From: Alteromonas aestuariivivens | Lineage (GTDB): Bacteria > Pseudomonadota > Gammaproteobacteria > Enterobacterales > Alteromonadaceae | Direction of reading: 5' to 3' | Assembly: GCF_003367475.1 (NCBI RefSeq) | Contig: NZ_QRHA01000001.1 | Coordinates: forward strand, 310,001-374,000 | Length of the DNA stretch: 64,000 nucleotides | Part shown: positions 51,371-61,321 of the stretch, piece by piece | Numbering within the stretch: position 1 is the stretch's first letter | Layout of the letters: every line of letters begins with the position of its first letter | Notes under the pieces: generated by a model | The model's input: the letters and a program-made list of their open reading frames with translations, nothing else | Told to the model about the DNA's origin: nothing | Databases searched by the model: none | Translations under genes and position numbers: made by a program

Positions 51371-51539
51371 AATATCTTCCCTGATGGTGTGCTTAGTTGA
51401 GGAGTTACAGCCTTACCTGAAAACCATGGTGAGTTGATGTCCTGAATCATCTCAGTCAGTGAAGCTTTATTGAGACGCAGTGTTGGGCCATTGAACGGCC
51501 CCAATCTATGGTAGGGGGATTGCTTTTTATTGGCAGATG

Positions 51540-51566
51540 GCCACCTGGCAAGGCAGTACAGGTGGC
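51540..51566. terminator. hairpin after the AsmA-like gene
   Basis: GCCACCTG (51540-51547) pairs with CAGGTGGC (51559-51566) with an 11-base loop, 18 bases past the stop of the AsmA-like gene. No T-run follows, so its strength as a terminator is uncertain. Confidence 0.5.
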
Positions 51567-51583
51567 ATTGATTACGTATTTAG

Positions 51584-52369
51584 CTACTGCTTGAACAACT
51601 CTTTTAGTTTTTTGTCAGCTTTTTCCAACAATTTGCCTTTTTCTTCTTCGAGCTTTTCTTTTGCTTTCGCTTTTGCCTGCTCCTCAACGATATCCCTGGC
51701 TTTCGCCTTGGCCTCTTTGATCAGATTCGCCAGCATCTGGTTGAAAATCGCAGCACCCACCTGATCCGCAGGCAGTCCGTCTGGCTCGCCAATCGGGCCG
51801 GCATGGAACGTGGGCAAGGTTACATCGTAGGATTTTTTCTCCAGCTTAAGCTCACCAGTTTGCAGTGCTTCCGCATTGATCCTGAGCCGGGTATTCGCAA
51901 CCGTCACTTTTTTTACCAGTACCAGTGGAGAATCAGACTTTTCCGTTGTTTCCTGTGCTGTGCCATCTTTGGTGGGCAAAGAGGATTGTAGGTTGTCTTT
52001 CAGCACCAGCAAATTGGACTGGCCGGACTCGTTAACTTCATATAATACCTGGGGGGCATCAATCAGTATTTCCTGGATCACATAGGGCTCCTTCATGGAA
52101 GCGCCCAGGTCCATTGCCAGTTGGTTCAGGTTAAATGCCTTATCGGAAGTAAAGCCGTTTGGATTCATCACCTCCAGACCGGAAATTTCCAGCCGGCCTT
52201 CTCTGAAAATGAGGCTAACGCTGGCAACGTTGACATCGGTCTTCAGATATCTGCTGCCCTGCTGTTCAATTTGATTGTGGATGAACTCATCGGCTCCGCT
52301 GAGCAGATACCAAATCCCGCCCGCTACGATCACCAACAGAACGAGTAGGAAAATTAACACTTTTTTCAT
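51584..52369 (-). CDS. AsmA/DUF748-like membrane-anchored periplasmic protein
   Basis: A 261-residue protein with one N-terminal helix (MKKVLIFLLVLLVIVAGGIW) and a periplasmic body. The pattern SRYLKTDVNVASVSLIFREG, then RLEISGLEVMNPNGF, is the AsmA N-terminal repeat seen in the AsmA/DUF748 group, which takes part in envelope lipid traffic or assembly. The last 45 residues are a very charged helix (EEQAKAKAKEKLEEEKGKLL) that may form a coiled coil. It is much shorter than AsmA proper (about 600 residues). Function unknown. Confidence 0.75.
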   Translation of the reverse strand: MKKVLIFLLVLLVIVAGGIWYLLSGADEFIHNQIEQQGSRYLKTDVNVASVSLIFREGRLEISGLEVMNPNGFTSDKAFNLNQLAMDLGASMKEPYVIQEILIDAPQVLYEVNESGQSNLLVLKDNLQSSLPTKDGTAQETTEKSDSPLVLVKKVTVANTRLRINAEALQTGELKLEKKSYDVTLPTFHAGPIGEPDGLPADQVGAAIFNQMLANLIKEAKAKARDIVEEQAKAKAKEKLEEEKGKLLEKADKKLKELFKQ

Positions 52370-52484
52370 TGCCGCTTCCTTATGCTTTAAACAGATGTGT
52401 GCTTATAGTAGATCATGTGTACCGGCTGTCGTAGTTCCGGGCCGATTTTATTTGCCCTGTCCCTGCGCGAATGGGTCAGGTGGT

Positions 52485-53504
52485 TCAAAAGGCACCAATA
52501 TTATAGAGAATAACCAAAGTGCCTCCCTTCAGGGTACTGCCATAATTGAGATTGATGCCCACGCCCAGATTGGTAACGTAATTGCCAAATTTAGGTGTGT
52601 TGATCAGCCAGCCGGCACCCAGTTCGTAATAGTGTGAACTGCCTGTAGGCTCTGACAGGTAACCGCCTACGTTAACCCGGGAAAACCTGGACCACAGTTG
52701 TTGGCTGCTGTTTGTGTCGCGAAAAACAGGGCGGCTGAGTTCGATGCCGTTTGACCAGTACCAGGCATGGGGACGCACATCGTGAGCGTCGATATCTGCA
52801 TGGATTGTCTGGCCAAAAAGATAATGCCAGGCGGAAAAAAGGCGGTATCGAGTATTGCGCCCCTGCCAACGGTAATTCAGTCGAATAGTGGGTTCGAACA
52901 TCAGTGCGTTAACGTCGTAATTGGAGAATACCCCATTGATGACCGGCTTGAACGCTTTGGCAAGCGGAGAAATAAACTCGAAAGTGTTTTCGTAGTGCAT
53001 CCAGCTTGCGCTAAACCTGGCCTGACCCTGCCAGTGGTCGGTGAAATTTTTGAGATAGGAGACGCCCAAGTGAGCACTGTAAACCCGATGTTCCGCTAAA
53101 TCTCTGGACTCCCGATCAAGCTGAACTCGCTGTTTAACCTGCAACGCGGCAAATTTTCCGGTAAGTGAAATCTGGTCCCCGTTTTCCGTCTGCAACCAAA
53201 GCTTGTTCCATGGAAGGCTGACCTGATTCAGTGAATCTCTGATTGCCCGGGCTTCATCGGAACCAAATTCATCGTTGTCGGTTCCCAGTAAGCGATTTGG
53301 GTCGAAGTCCCAGACGCCAAGTTGCATGACTTCGTCATCGCTCAGCAGAGAGGCAGTGACCAGGGTTTCTGACAGGTCCTTTTGAACCAAGGGGGTAAAC
53401 TGGCGCTGCAATTCGCTGATTTCGGGGGTTGAGGCCATAGCGGAAACTCCAATCCAGTAACCGGGCAGGCAAATCGCGAAGAAAAATCTCCATTGGTAAT
53501 GCAT
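52485..53504 (-). CDS. solitary autotransporter-like outer membrane beta-barrel protein
   Basis: A 339-residue protein with a signal peptide (MHYQWRFFFAICLPGYWIGV, cleavage near SAMA). From about residue 110 onward it has alternating aromatic strands such as HRVYSAHLGVSYLKNFTDHW, FEPTIRLNYRWQGRNTRYRL and SSHYYELGAGWLINT. It ends ILYNIGAF, with the C-terminal Phe of outer-membrane proteins. This layout fits the PF11557 (solitary autotransporter-like barrel) family, where a barrel is not preceded by a passenger. A GVWDFDPNRLLGTDNDEFGS region lies before the barrel. No function is known to me. Confidence 0.75.
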   Translation of the reverse strand: MHYQWRFFFAICLPGYWIGVSAMASTPEISELQRQFTPLVQKDLSETLVTASLLSDDEVMQLGVWDFDPNRLLGTDNDEFGSDEARAIRDSLNQVSLPWNKLWLQTENGDQISLTGKFAALQVKQRVQLDRESRDLAEHRVYSAHLGVSYLKNFTDHWQGQARFSASWMHYENTFEFISPLAKAFKPVINGVFSNYDVNALMFEPTIRLNYRWQGRNTRYRLFSAWHYLFGQTIHADIDAHDVRPHAWYWSNGIELSRPVFRDTNSSQQLWSRFSRVNVGGYLSEPTGSSHYYELGAGWLINTPKFGNYVTNLGVGINLNYGSTLKGGTLVILYNIGAF

Positions 53505-53693
53505 AATTTCCCTATCTTACAGAACGTCAAACATATTAAAGATGAAACCGTCACACCAGTTCAATCGGGCGAACAAGTGGCATTTAATAGTGTAGAGGGA
53601 TTGAGCGGCATCGCGAGAATAATGGTGTGCGCAAAAACAATGAGCTCGAGCTGGAGGAAATGGCCCCGAATGAGGCCATAGGTTCATTTTTGG

Positions 53694-55226
53694 TTAACGG
53701 GCGTATCGGGCCGGTTGTCCCTCTGCGGGTAAACTGGAGAGAATAAAATCCCGTATGTCCTGATTGGATGTTTCGAGATCCTGTCTGCGGAGATACATCA
53801 TATGGCCGCTTCTGTAGCCTTTGAAGCTCATACGGCCTTTCATGCGGCCACTGGGGTCCAGCTGCCACAGGGTGTACTTGGCATCAAAGTAATTGGTTGC
53901 GCCATCGTAATAGCCGGACTGGATCATAACCTTGAGGTAGGGGTTGGCCGCCATGGCCTGCCGTAAATCCTCGCCGCTGTGATTGTCGTTGTGGTCCCAT
54001 GGATGCACATTGCCAAACATGTTGTATTTTATATCGGTTTTGAAGTTCAGCTGTTCACGCAGGTAATAATTGATAGCCGGTGTGAAGGCGTGCAGCCACG
54101 ATGTCAGTTCTGCATTATAGTCGGGTTGGGTACCTGCATCCTGACGGTCCATTCCCAGATAGCGGCTGTCCAGCCTGCCTACGGTTTTACCTTCTGTCCG
54201 CAGCAGTTCCTTCCAGAAAAACTGGGGGCTTACATCAAGGTTGTTTTGCGCAATGGCCTGCTCGGACAAGCCGGAATAGGCTGACATCCTGCTGATGATA
54301 TTCTTTTTTTCAACTTCGGGAATGAACCCTCCCCTTGCAAGTGCAGGCAGCAATTCCTTCAGCGTAAATTCTTCTACCTCGGCGAGAAAAGATTCCAGTT
54401 CCATGGCCTGAAACTGGGGAGCAAGCACATTGTGATGCCAGGCTGTGGCCGCGAAGTAGGGTAGACGGTTCGCGGCTTTCACCGGGCCATCCCGTTTGAT
54501 ACCTAACCCGGTAGGAGAGACCAGGATGACACCATTTAAATACATCCACTGCTGATTTTGCAGTGCAAGAGCTAAACCGGATACCCGGGTTGTGCCGTAA
54601 CTTTCACCGATCAGATATTTGGGTGAGCGCCATCGGTTGTTGCGGGTGACAAATGTGTTTATCCACTCTGCGAGATACTGTATGTCAGCATTGACACCAA
54701 AAAACATTGCTTGTTGCTCTTCCTTGCTCATGGCATCGCCGTCCTTATTTTTGAGCACCCGACTGTAGCCCGTATTCACCGGGTTTACATACACAATGTC
54801 GGCAACATCAAGAATGGAATAGGGGTTGGACTTGACTCCATAAGGCTGGAGAGGGTAACCCTCATCATCAATGTTCAGTAACTTTGGGCCAGTATAGGCA
54901 ATGTGCATCCAGACTGAAGCGGAACCCGGTCCGCCATTGAAACTGATCATCAGAGGGCGAGTGGTGGTGTCTTGGGCATCACTACGCTGGTAGTAAGTAT
55001 AGTGGAGCGTGGCAACGGCCTCGCCGTCGGCATTCCAGACCGGCTGAGTGCCTACTGTTGCGGTGTAGGGAATCTTTTTCCCGCGGATGGTGGTTTTATG
55101 CTCGGTTGTTACTTCGGTTTGCGGTTCAATTTCACGAGAGCTGTTCTGTAATTCAGCCTGGGCGGGCAATACAAGAAAAATACAAAATGTCATCATGACA
55201 CTGAGGAAGCGGTAATTCCTGACCAT
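53694..55226 (-). CDS. S10-family serine carboxypeptidase-like enzyme, secreted
   Basis: A 510-residue alpha/beta hydrolase with a signal peptide (MVRNYRFLSVMMTFCIFLVL, cleavage near AQAE). The N-terminal FNGGPGSASVWMHIAYTGPK motif is the S10 oxyanion-loop signature. S209 in LIGESYGTTRVSGLALALQN is the nucleophile. Further hallmarks are VMIQSGYYDGATNYFDAKYT, with the Asp partner, and FKGYRSGHMMYLRRQDLE, with the catalytic His. S10 enzymes are acid carboxypeptidases best known in eukaryotes, and bacterial members are exported. It is monocistronic, with a 533-base region upstream. Confidence 0.9.
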   Translation of the reverse strand: MVRNYRFLSVMMTFCIFLVLPAQAELQNSSREIEPQTEVTTEHKTTIRGKKIPYTATVGTQPVWNADGEAVATLHYTYYQRSDAQDTTTRPLMISFNGGPGSASVWMHIAYTGPKLLNIDDEGYPLQPYGVKSNPYSILDVADIVYVNPVNTGYSRVLKNKDGDAMSKEEQQAMFFGVNADIQYLAEWINTFVTRNNRWRSPKYLIGESYGTTRVSGLALALQNQQWMYLNGVILVSPTGLGIKRDGPVKAANRLPYFAATAWHHNVLAPQFQAMELESFLAEVEEFTLKELLPALARGGFIPEVEKKNIISRMSAYSGLSEQAIAQNNLDVSPQFFWKELLRTEGKTVGRLDSRYLGMDRQDAGTQPDYNAELTSWLHAFTPAINYYLREQLNFKTDIKYNMFGNVHPWDHNDNHSGEDLRQAMAANPYLKVMIQSGYYDGATNYFDAKYTLWQLDPSGRMKGRMSFKGYRSGHMMYLRRQDLETSNQDIRDFILSSLPAEGQPARYAR

Positions 55227-55759
55227 GTTTGGGTACCTTGGCTATTTTGCGGCGAATTTTATACCAAACAGGCCCAGATCTGAAAACTTGCCCTTTTGTA
55301 GTGACAATACATTGTGTTTAATCGCCCGCTATTGTTTGAATTTTTCCGGACCGGTGTCCGGACCAACCATCGTTAGCCACGCAATACTGCACACTGGGTT
55401 TAGTATAAAAGTTGTATTTTTGAGAGCCGAGGTGTATTTCATCTGGCTAACTCATAATAAAACATTACTATATTAAACTAATTTTTTGAATTTTAAGTGT
55501 TTTTTGTTGCATTTGAGGTCGCTTGAAATTCATTGTTCTGGATGTATTCTTAATTTAGCGTGTCTTTTCAACGGGCCACTTCGAGCCCGGCAAGTGTTTA
55601 ATCTTACCTCGCAAAATCTTTTAGATTGGTTAACGAATAGAGTTTGTTGCTGCTGTTTTCCGCACAGCATGCCAAGGTCCGGGTTATCTCAGCGGCACGT
55701 TTTTTGGCAGAGGCTTCACGGTATCCTGTGGCCGCCCCACGTTACTTCAGGAAGACTGT
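55227..55759. other. 533-base AT-rich intergenic region
   Basis: Lies between two divergent genes. It contains the perfect palindrome TCCGGAC-CGGT-GTCCGGA at 55345-55362 and long AT-rich stretches that can hold promoters for both genes. An open frame at 55486-55821 was rejected. I recognise no gene here. Confidence 0.6.
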
Positions 55760-56770
55760 ATGAAATTTTTATTGTTCGCATTGTTATTCACTGCCACTCT
55801 GCAGGCCAATACGCTGGATGAGTTGCTTACTGTTCCCCGAAGTGAAGCGCTAAACACGAATATGGAAATTCAGTACCGGATCATCGTCCCCGAGTCCGCG
55901 GCCGAAGGAAAGCGCTTCCCGGTGATTTACTGGTTACACGGCAAGGGGGGGAGGGTGCTTGACGATGCCTTTGAGAATTCGGGAATGGGTTATTACAGCC
56001 ACAGGTTTTATCAGGATGCCGTAGCCCAGGGGTTAATGCAGGAAGCTATTCTGGTGTATATGTATGCCGGGGCGCCGGTCACCATGTGGGCTAACATGCT
56101 GCCGGGAGAGTTGCAGTGCCCTCCTCCCAGTACCCGGGTTTTTCGTAATGTTTGCCCGGGGGACAAGTGTCCTGCAGGGTGTGAAAACGGCGAAGAGACT
56201 TTTGACGGTAACGATTATCAGGTGGAAACCGCTTTTATTCGGGATTTTATTCCTTATATAGAGCGCAATTATCCAGTGCGAAGAGGCGCAAGGAATCGTG
56301 CCATTGCTGGGTTTTCAATGGGTGGCTTTGGTGCCTTTCTTTATGGCTTTCGTTATCCGCGGATGTTCGGTTGTATTGTTTCTGCAGATGGTTCTCTGAT
56401 CACCGAGTCTCAAACACTCTTTCTGGAGCCGGTAACCTGGGAGAACTACTTTGAGGAAAATGAGATCTATCTCAAACGCAATAGCGTTTTTTATATCGCC
56501 GAAGTTTATCAGCGTTGGGCCAGCAGGCAGGATCCCAGCCGTTTGCCCAAATTCGCTGTAATACAGGGAGGGTTATATCCCTGGTACCAGAATTTCGTAG
56601 AGCGCCTGGACGAATTGGGTCTTGAGATGACACGCCGTCCACATCCTGAACTTGACCCTGAACTGCCTGAGAACCGCAGAGTGAATCACCATGTGTTCGA
56701 TGAGGTGATGGCAAGGGATGGTGACTGGATACACAGCTTTATGGAAGGGTGTTTCCCAGGCGATCCCTGA
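55760..56770 (+). CDS. secreted esterase D-type alpha/beta hydrolase
   Basis: A 336-residue putative esterase (PF00756 type). The signal peptide is MKFLLFALLFTATLQANT. VIYWLHGKGGRVLDDAFENS is the oxyanion strand; S186 in AIAGFSMGGFGAFLYGFRYP is the nucleophile. The C-terminal NRRVNHHVFDEVMARDGDW carries the probable His and a DGDW tail. A cysteine-rich insert (PPPSTRVFRNVCPGDKC, then PAGCENGEE, about residues 118-140) is unusual for the family and may form disulfides. Family members cleave carbohydrate or aryl esters. The substrate cannot be told. Confidence 0.85.
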   Translation: MKFLLFALLFTATLQANTLDELLTVPRSEALNTNMEIQYRIIVPESAAEGKRFPVIYWLHGKGGRVLDDAFENSGMGYYSHRFYQDAVAQGLMQEAILVYMYAGAPVTMWANMLPGELQCPPPSTRVFRNVCPGDKCPAGCENGEETFDGNDYQVETAFIRDFIPYIERNYPVRRGARNRAIAGFSMGGFGAFLYGFRYPRMFGCIVSADGSLITESQTLFLEPVTWENYFEENEIYLKRNSVFYIAEVYQRWASRQDPSRLPKFAVIQGGLYPWYQNFVERLDELGLEMTRRPHPELDPELPENRRVNHHVFDEVMARDGDWIHSFMEGCFPGDP

Positions 56771-56787
56771 TACGGGATAGTAGCCAT

Positions 56788-56813
56788 CAGAGTGGTGAAA
56801 TCCCACCACTCTG
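56788..56813. terminator. hairpin between convergent esterase and serine hydrolase genes
   Basis: CAGAGTGGTG (56788-56797) pairs perfectly with CACCACTCTG (56804-56813), loop of 6. No long T-run follows, so it may be a weak bidirectional terminator. Confidence 0.65.
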
Positions 56814-56818
56814 GGCGG

Positions 56819-58441
56819 TTATTCTGCTGAAGTATTGTTGCCCGCAACAGGTTTGAAGTACATGTCGCTGTATTCGTGATACTCAGGTACCGTCGCTTTG
56901 AACGGAGCCAGCGTAAAACCCGTTACCGTTCTCTGTGGGCTTACGTCAAACAGGATCATGGCGTCATCTGCCGCATTCGGGTTGTGCCACCGAATCACAA
57001 ACCGGTGATCGTCAAAAGGCTCAAGAAAGCCGCTTAGCATGGGCATTTTTTCAGATTCAATGGTGAGTTTTTGGCTTGCGTATTTTATCCTGAATGCACC
57101 AAACCACTGGTCTTCAAATTCACCTGCGTACTGTGGCAGTTCAAGCACCACGTGGCCGCTGCCGGCCAGTTCAATTTCCCGTTCCTGACTAAGCACCTTA
57201 TTGTGCTGCTGTAATGCGGAATAGGCGCTTATCCAGTTTTCTGCTGCTGGCGGTTTGGGTTTACCCATATAAGCCTTGAGGATGGTTTGCATTACAGCAC
57301 CCCGGGCACCATAATTGGAACCATTGTTCAGCAACACCACCCCCAGGTTTAGTTCCGGAACCAGTGTAACGTAGGTTTGATAGCCGGAAAGTGTGCCGGT
57401 ATGAGATATCACTTTGTGACCGAGAACGTCGGCCAGACGCCAACCTATTCCATAAGCACTAAACTGAGTTTCATCCCAGGCCCGGTCTATATCCGAAATG
57501 GGCAGCAGGGTTTGGGGGGACCACATAAACTCTATGCTGTCAGAGGATAAAAAGGCTTTACCATCGGGGAGCTTTCCACCGTTAAGCCACATGGACAACC
57601 ATTTCAGCATTTCTTTGGCGTTACAGGTAAGGCCTCCTGCGGCGGCCGACACCAGGCCCTGCTGACGGATTTGGTTGCGGGGAATGGCGTACTGCCCCCT
57701 TTGCTCACTGAATCCAAAGCTTACGGCATGATTGACCAGTGCCGATGGAGGGACATCACCGGCAAAGCAGTGCATGCCCAAGGGAGCAAAAATGTGTTTG
57801 TCGATAAAGTCCTGGTATTTTTCCCCCGTAGTGCTGGCAATCACTTCTCCCGCGGTAATGTACATCACATTATTGTATGCATACGCACTTCTGAAACTGG
57901 TTTTTGGGGTCAGATAGCGCAGATTATGAATGATTTCCTCGCGGCTGAATCCACTGGGTTCTGGCCACAACATGCTGTCGCCAGCGCCGGATGCGAGGCC
58001 GCTTCGGTGTGTAAGCAAATCCAGAACAGTGAATTCCCGGGTTACCCAAGGGTCTGCCATTTGAAAATGCGCTAAATGATCGGTTACTCGCTGCTGCCAG
58101 TTGAGGTCACCGCTTTCAGCTAAAAGGGCAATTCCGGTAGCGGTAAAGGCCTTGCTCACGGATGCCAGACGAAAATAGGTTTCCGGTGTTACCGGCAGAC
58201 GGTCTTCAATACTGCGTAAACCGTGCCCTTGCAGATAGACGACTTGATTGTCCTTGACTACCCCCACACTCATTCCCGGAGTATGGAACTGAACAAGTGC
58301 CTGCTCGATAACTTCGGGCAAGTCATTCAGGGAGGCGGGCAATGTGCTGGCATTCGCAGGGGATACGCCGAGCATGACACTACAGGCCAGCAGCCCTGTG
58401 ATGCCGGAAAAATTATTGAATCGTTTGATTTTATTAAACAT
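56819..58441 (-). CDS. class C beta-lactamase/penicillin-binding-fold serine hydrolase
   Basis: About 540 residues, exported (MFNKIKRFNNFSGITGLLAC, cleavage near ANA). The ATG at 58441 has a GAGGGG ribosome site; an open frame continues to 58453. The catalytic S-x-x-K is in RLASVSKAFTATGIALLAES (Ser about 96). Y-x-N is in SAYAYNNVMYITAGEVIA, and the third motif is the HTGTLSGYQTYVTL region. The C-terminal 150 residues are a separate DUF3471-like lipocalin-type domain (SQKLTIESEKMPMLSGFLEP). Such proteins are usually esterases or D-aminopeptidases, not resistance enzymes. No substrate is predictable. Confidence 0.87.
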   Translation of the reverse strand: MFNKIKRFNNFSGITGLLACSVMLGVSPANASTLPASLNDLPEVIEQALVQFHTPGMSVGVVKDNQVVYLQGHGLRSIEDRLPVTPETYFRLASVSKAFTATGIALLAESGDLNWQQRVTDHLAHFQMADPWVTREFTVLDLLTHRSGLASGAGDSMLWPEPSGFSREEIIHNLRYLTPKTSFRSAYAYNNVMYITAGEVIASTTGEKYQDFIDKHIFAPLGMHCFAGDVPPSALVNHAVSFGFSEQRGQYAIPRNQIRQQGLVSAAAGGLTCNAKEMLKWLSMWLNGGKLPDGKAFLSSDSIEFMWSPQTLLPISDIDRAWDETQFSAYGIGWRLADVLGHKVISHTGTLSGYQTYVTLVPELNLGVVLLNNGSNYGARGAVMQTILKAYMGKPKPPAAENWISAYSALQQHNKVLSQEREIELAGSGHVVLELPQYAGEFEDQWFGAFRIKYASQKLTIESEKMPMLSGFLEPFDDHRFVIRWHNPNAADDAMILFDVSPQRTVTGFTLAPFKATVPEYHEYSDMYFKPVAGNNTSAE

Positions 58442-58552
58442 TGTGCCCCTCATAGTGTGACTTGCTACTGTTGCGTGTCAGCAATCGAAAGTCAACTACC
58501 GGGCAGAAAGTGCATGAGTAATACTGCGGCTGAAGATCAGCAATGACGTTGG

Positions 58553-59146
58553 TCAGATTCCGGATTTTTCAGGCCATGCCAGCGCTTTGAAGTGTTTTCG
58601 GCACATGGACTCATAGCGGTCATTGCCACCAATTTCTACCTGGTCACCAGCGGTCAGTGGGGCTCCGTTAACGTCCAGGCGTACTACGAAATTGGCTTTT
58701 CGACCGCAGTGGCAGACGGTTTTTAGTTCGAACAGTTTGTCTGCCCAGGCCAGAAGGTAATGGCTCCCCTCAAAGGTTTCACCTACAAAATCGGTGCGCA
58801 GGCCATAGGCGAGTACAGGAATATGGAGGTCGTCGACAATGTCCACCAGTTGCCGAACTTGGGCTTTGGTCAGAAACTGGGCTTCATCGATAAATACGCA
58901 GTGCAATGGAGCACTCTGAAGTTGGTTTTGCACCGCTTCGAACAGATTGTCGTCGCGGCAATATAATAGGGCGTCAGCCTGCAGACCAATTCGTGAGGTC
59001 ACTTTGCCGACTTCGTAGCGGTGGTCCAGTGCTGCAGTATATATCAGCGCACGCATTCCCCGCTCCTGGTAATTGTATGCAGACTGCAATAGCGAAGTGG
59101 ACTTTCCGGCATTCATCGCCGAATAGTAGAAATAGAGTTGAGCCAT
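58553..59146 (-). CDS. tdk: thymidine kinase
   Basis: This 197-residue cytoplasmic enzyme phosphorylates thymidine for salvage. Walker A lies at the start ([20 protein letters not shown]). The metal/catalytic region [20 protein letters not shown] (about 84-103) and the lasso region follow. The structural zinc is held by [12 protein letters not shown] and a later ESMCRKHF. This is a normal type II TdK of usual length (190-205). It lies 5 bases downstream of a GGDEF-EAL gene on the same strand and should be co-transcribed with it. Confidence 0.96.
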   Translation of the reverse strand: MAQLYFYYSAMNAGKSTSLLQSAYNYQERGMRALIYTAALDHRYEVGKVTSRIGLQADALLYCRDDNLFEAVQNQLQSAPLHCVFIDEAQFLTKAQVRQLVDIVDDLHIPVLAYGLRTDFVGETFEGSHYLLAWADKLFELKTVCHCGRKANFVVRLDVNGAPLTAGDQVEIGGNDRYESMCRKHFKALAWPEKSGI

Positions 59147-59151
59147 GGTGT

Positions 59152-61173
59152 TTACTGTTTCTGATTTTCAAGCCACTGTCTGATTGCTTCAGCGCTGAGG
59201 GGCCGTGCGTAGTGAAAACCCTGTAAACAATCCACTCCCATTTCAATCAGGCGCTCGGCATGAGCGTTTGATTCAATCCCCTCGGCGATGGTTTTGCAGC
59301 CAAACTCTCTTGCGATCATCAAAGTCGCCCGGATAATAGTATCACTGCCTTCTTCGAGTTTCTGTACGAAAGAGCGATCAATTTTTATGTGGTCAAAACT
59401 TAAGGACTGCAGCTGGCTGAGGGAAGAAAATCCGGTGCCAAAGTCATCAATGGATATCTGAACTTTACGGGCCTTGATGGCATTTACCTGTCGGACAACC
59501 GTTTCACGGTTGTCTGCGAATACAGACTCGGTGATCTCAAGATGCAGGCGGGTAGGGTCCAGGCCACTGCTTTTCAGCACTTTGTCGAGGGTATTTACAA
59601 AGCGGTCGTCCATCAGTTGTATGACCGAGACATTGACAGAAACCGCCACTTCGCTTTCCTGCGGCCACTGGGCCGCGACAATGCATGCCCTATGCAGCAC
59701 CCAGGTACCAATATCATGGATCAGGCCGGTTTTCTCCGCCAGTGGTATAAATACTGACGGTGGCACGCTGCGATCACCATACTCCCATCTCAGCAAGGCT
59801 TCGACGGCCCAGGGTTGCCTTTTGGCTGCACTGAGGATGGGCTGGAACATTACAAACAACTGGCCATTTTCTATGGCCCGACGCAGGCCGTCACGAAGGT
59901 CCTGCTCTTCTCTTGCCATCTGGTAAATGGCCTGATTGAAGACGCCCACGCTGCCTCTGGCATTCCGTTTTCGGTTGTACATTGTCAGATCCGCTTCCTG
60001 GATCAGTATCTGAGCGGTTTTACCGTGGTCCGGATACAGTGCAATGCCGATGGACGCATCCAGTGAAATCTGGTTTTCCTCAACAATAATAGGGTCGGAA
60101 ATGCCACTTCTAGCAGCCTGGGCAACCGCAATGGCGGTATCTTCATTGGCGTAGGGAAGTACAATGACAAACTCATCACCACCCCAGCGTGCGAGGTGGT
60201 CCGGATCGCAGAAGCGCTTGAGCCGGGTGGCAACTTCAACCAGCACCTTGTCTCCCACCCAGTGGCCGAGGCTGTCATTAACTTGCTTGAAGCCGTCCAG
60301 ATCGACAAACAGTACAGCAAGTGTGTTGTGCAGTTTTTCGGTGGTACGGATGATTTCTTCCAACTGCCGTATGAAGCCCAGGCGATTCAGCAACAGGGTC
60401 AGCGGGTCCCGGTTGGAAAGCCGGTGCATTTCATTGGTTCTGCGGGTGACTTCCGCTTCCAGGCTGGCGTTAATGTGATCAAGCTTTTCATTGCTGCGCC
60501 GGAGATCTTCGTTGATGCGACGCACTTCATTACGTTCGATTTTCATCTGCTGAACCAATTCATTATTGGCATGTTTCAGTCTGATGGCTTTATGAAAGAA
60601 ATTATTGGATTTGAACCCGGTAAACAGCATCGATACCCAAAATAACAAGCCCAGCACACCAATGGTGGTAAAGTCGTCCTTTGAATTAACGACAGACTGG
60701 ATTGAAATCGGCAGTATCAGCATGCTGCAGTAAAAAATCAGCAGGGTGCGACTGGGCGCAAGTACGGTTGCTGCGCCCGCAGCCATGGCACTCAGAATAA
60801 CCAGGGTAGTAGCCAATTCGATGGTGTTCATGCTGTTGAACAGGGTGATGCTGTACGCAGCCCAGACGAACGCCATAGCAACGGCGCCGGTGTGAAACCG
60901 CAGGAATGACCATTTGGGATTGTAGTCGGTATCTCTTACCCGGGTCTGCCAGTGAAAAGCGTCCACCAGGCGCAGTGTTATGATGCCAATGGTGACTACC
61001 CAGAACCAAAATTTTATCGTTGCAGTTTGCGGATTCGGGAGCCCAAATATTAACCCACTCATGGCCACAAAGCTCATGATCATTCCGGTGAAAATGTTAC
61101 CGTAGAGCAGTTCCAGAGTGTCTTTGGAAGCCAGATGATGGTCGAGTTTTATTGTCCCGGAGCGTACCTGCAC
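59152..61173 (-). CDS. membrane GGDEF-EAL cyclic-di-GMP enzyme
   Basis: A 673-residue protein. The N-terminal region (about 25-195) has six or so hydrophobic helices of a membrane sensor (MASE-like). A helical linker (195-255) joins it to a GGDEF diguanylate cyclase domain (about 258-420) with [17 protein letters not shown], and an EAL phosphodiesterase domain (about 440-665) with [10 protein letters not shown]. The EAL catalytic set looks complete: [36 protein letters not shown] and CLQGFHYA. The inhibitory-site R-x-x-D before GGDEF is degenerate (C-D-P-D-H). It may make or break c-di-GMP; the net activity is not predictable. The downstream tdk is coupled by 5 bases. Confidence 0.93.
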   Translation of the reverse strand: MQVRSGTIKLDHHLASKDTLELLYGNIFTGMIMSFVAMSGLIFGLPNPQTATIKFWFWVVTIGIITLRLVDAFHWQTRVRDTDYNPKWSFLRFHTGAVAMAFVWAAYSITLFNSMNTIELATTLVILSAMAAGAATVLAPSRTLLIFYCSMLILPISIQSVVNSKDDFTTIGVLGLLFWVSMLFTGFKSNNFFHKAIRLKHANNELVQQMKIERNEVRRINEDLRRSNEKLDHINASLEAEVTRRTNEMHRLSNRDPLTLLLNRLGFIRQLEEIIRTTEKLHNTLAVLFVDLDGFKQVNDSLGHWVGDKVLVEVATRLKRFCDPDHLARWGGDEFVIVLPYANEDTAIAVAQAARSGISDPIIVEENQISLDASIGIALYPDHGKTAQILIQEADLTMYNRKRNARGSVGVFNQAIYQMAREEQDLRDGLRRAIENGQLFVMFQPILSAAKRQPWAVEALLRWEYGDRSVPPSVFIPLAEKTGLIHDIGTWVLHRACIVAAQWPQESEVAVSVNVSVIQLMDDRFVNTLDKVLKSSGLDPTRLHLEITESVFADNRETVVRQVNAIKARKVQISIDDFGTGFSSLSQLQSLSFDHIKIDRSFVQKLEEGSDTIIRATLMIAREFGCKTIAEGIESNAHAERLIEMGVDCLQGFHYARPLSAEAIRQWLENQKQ

Positions 61174-61274
61174 AGAAGGGGCCTGACTGCATGTTTCAAA
61201 TGTTAATGAATTGAAAATACAGCAATCTTTTGCGGATCACAATTGGGATTTCAATCTCAGGGGGGCAAAGTGGT

Positions 61275-61300
61275 ACAAAAAAGGCGGTCATTGACCGCCT
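61275..61300 (-). terminator. rho-independent terminator of the acyl-CoA dehydrogenase gene
   Basis: AAGGCGGTCA (61280-61289) and TGACCGCCTT (61291-61300) form a 10-bp stem. On the minus strand a T-run follows (61280-61276), 21 bases past the gene stop. Confidence 0.92.
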
Positions 61301-61321
61301 TGGGAATATTCAAAAACAGCT

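Noticed and set aside
55486-55821. Plus-strand open frame of about 110 residues before the esterase
   Set aside because: It overlaps the real esterase start and signal peptide in another frame, is low-complexity in parts and has no recognisable motif.
56819-58441. Beta-lactam resistance gene
   Set aside because: The serine hydrolase has the class C fold motifs but a long extra C-terminal domain typical of esterase/peptidase-like relatives; nothing supports resistance.
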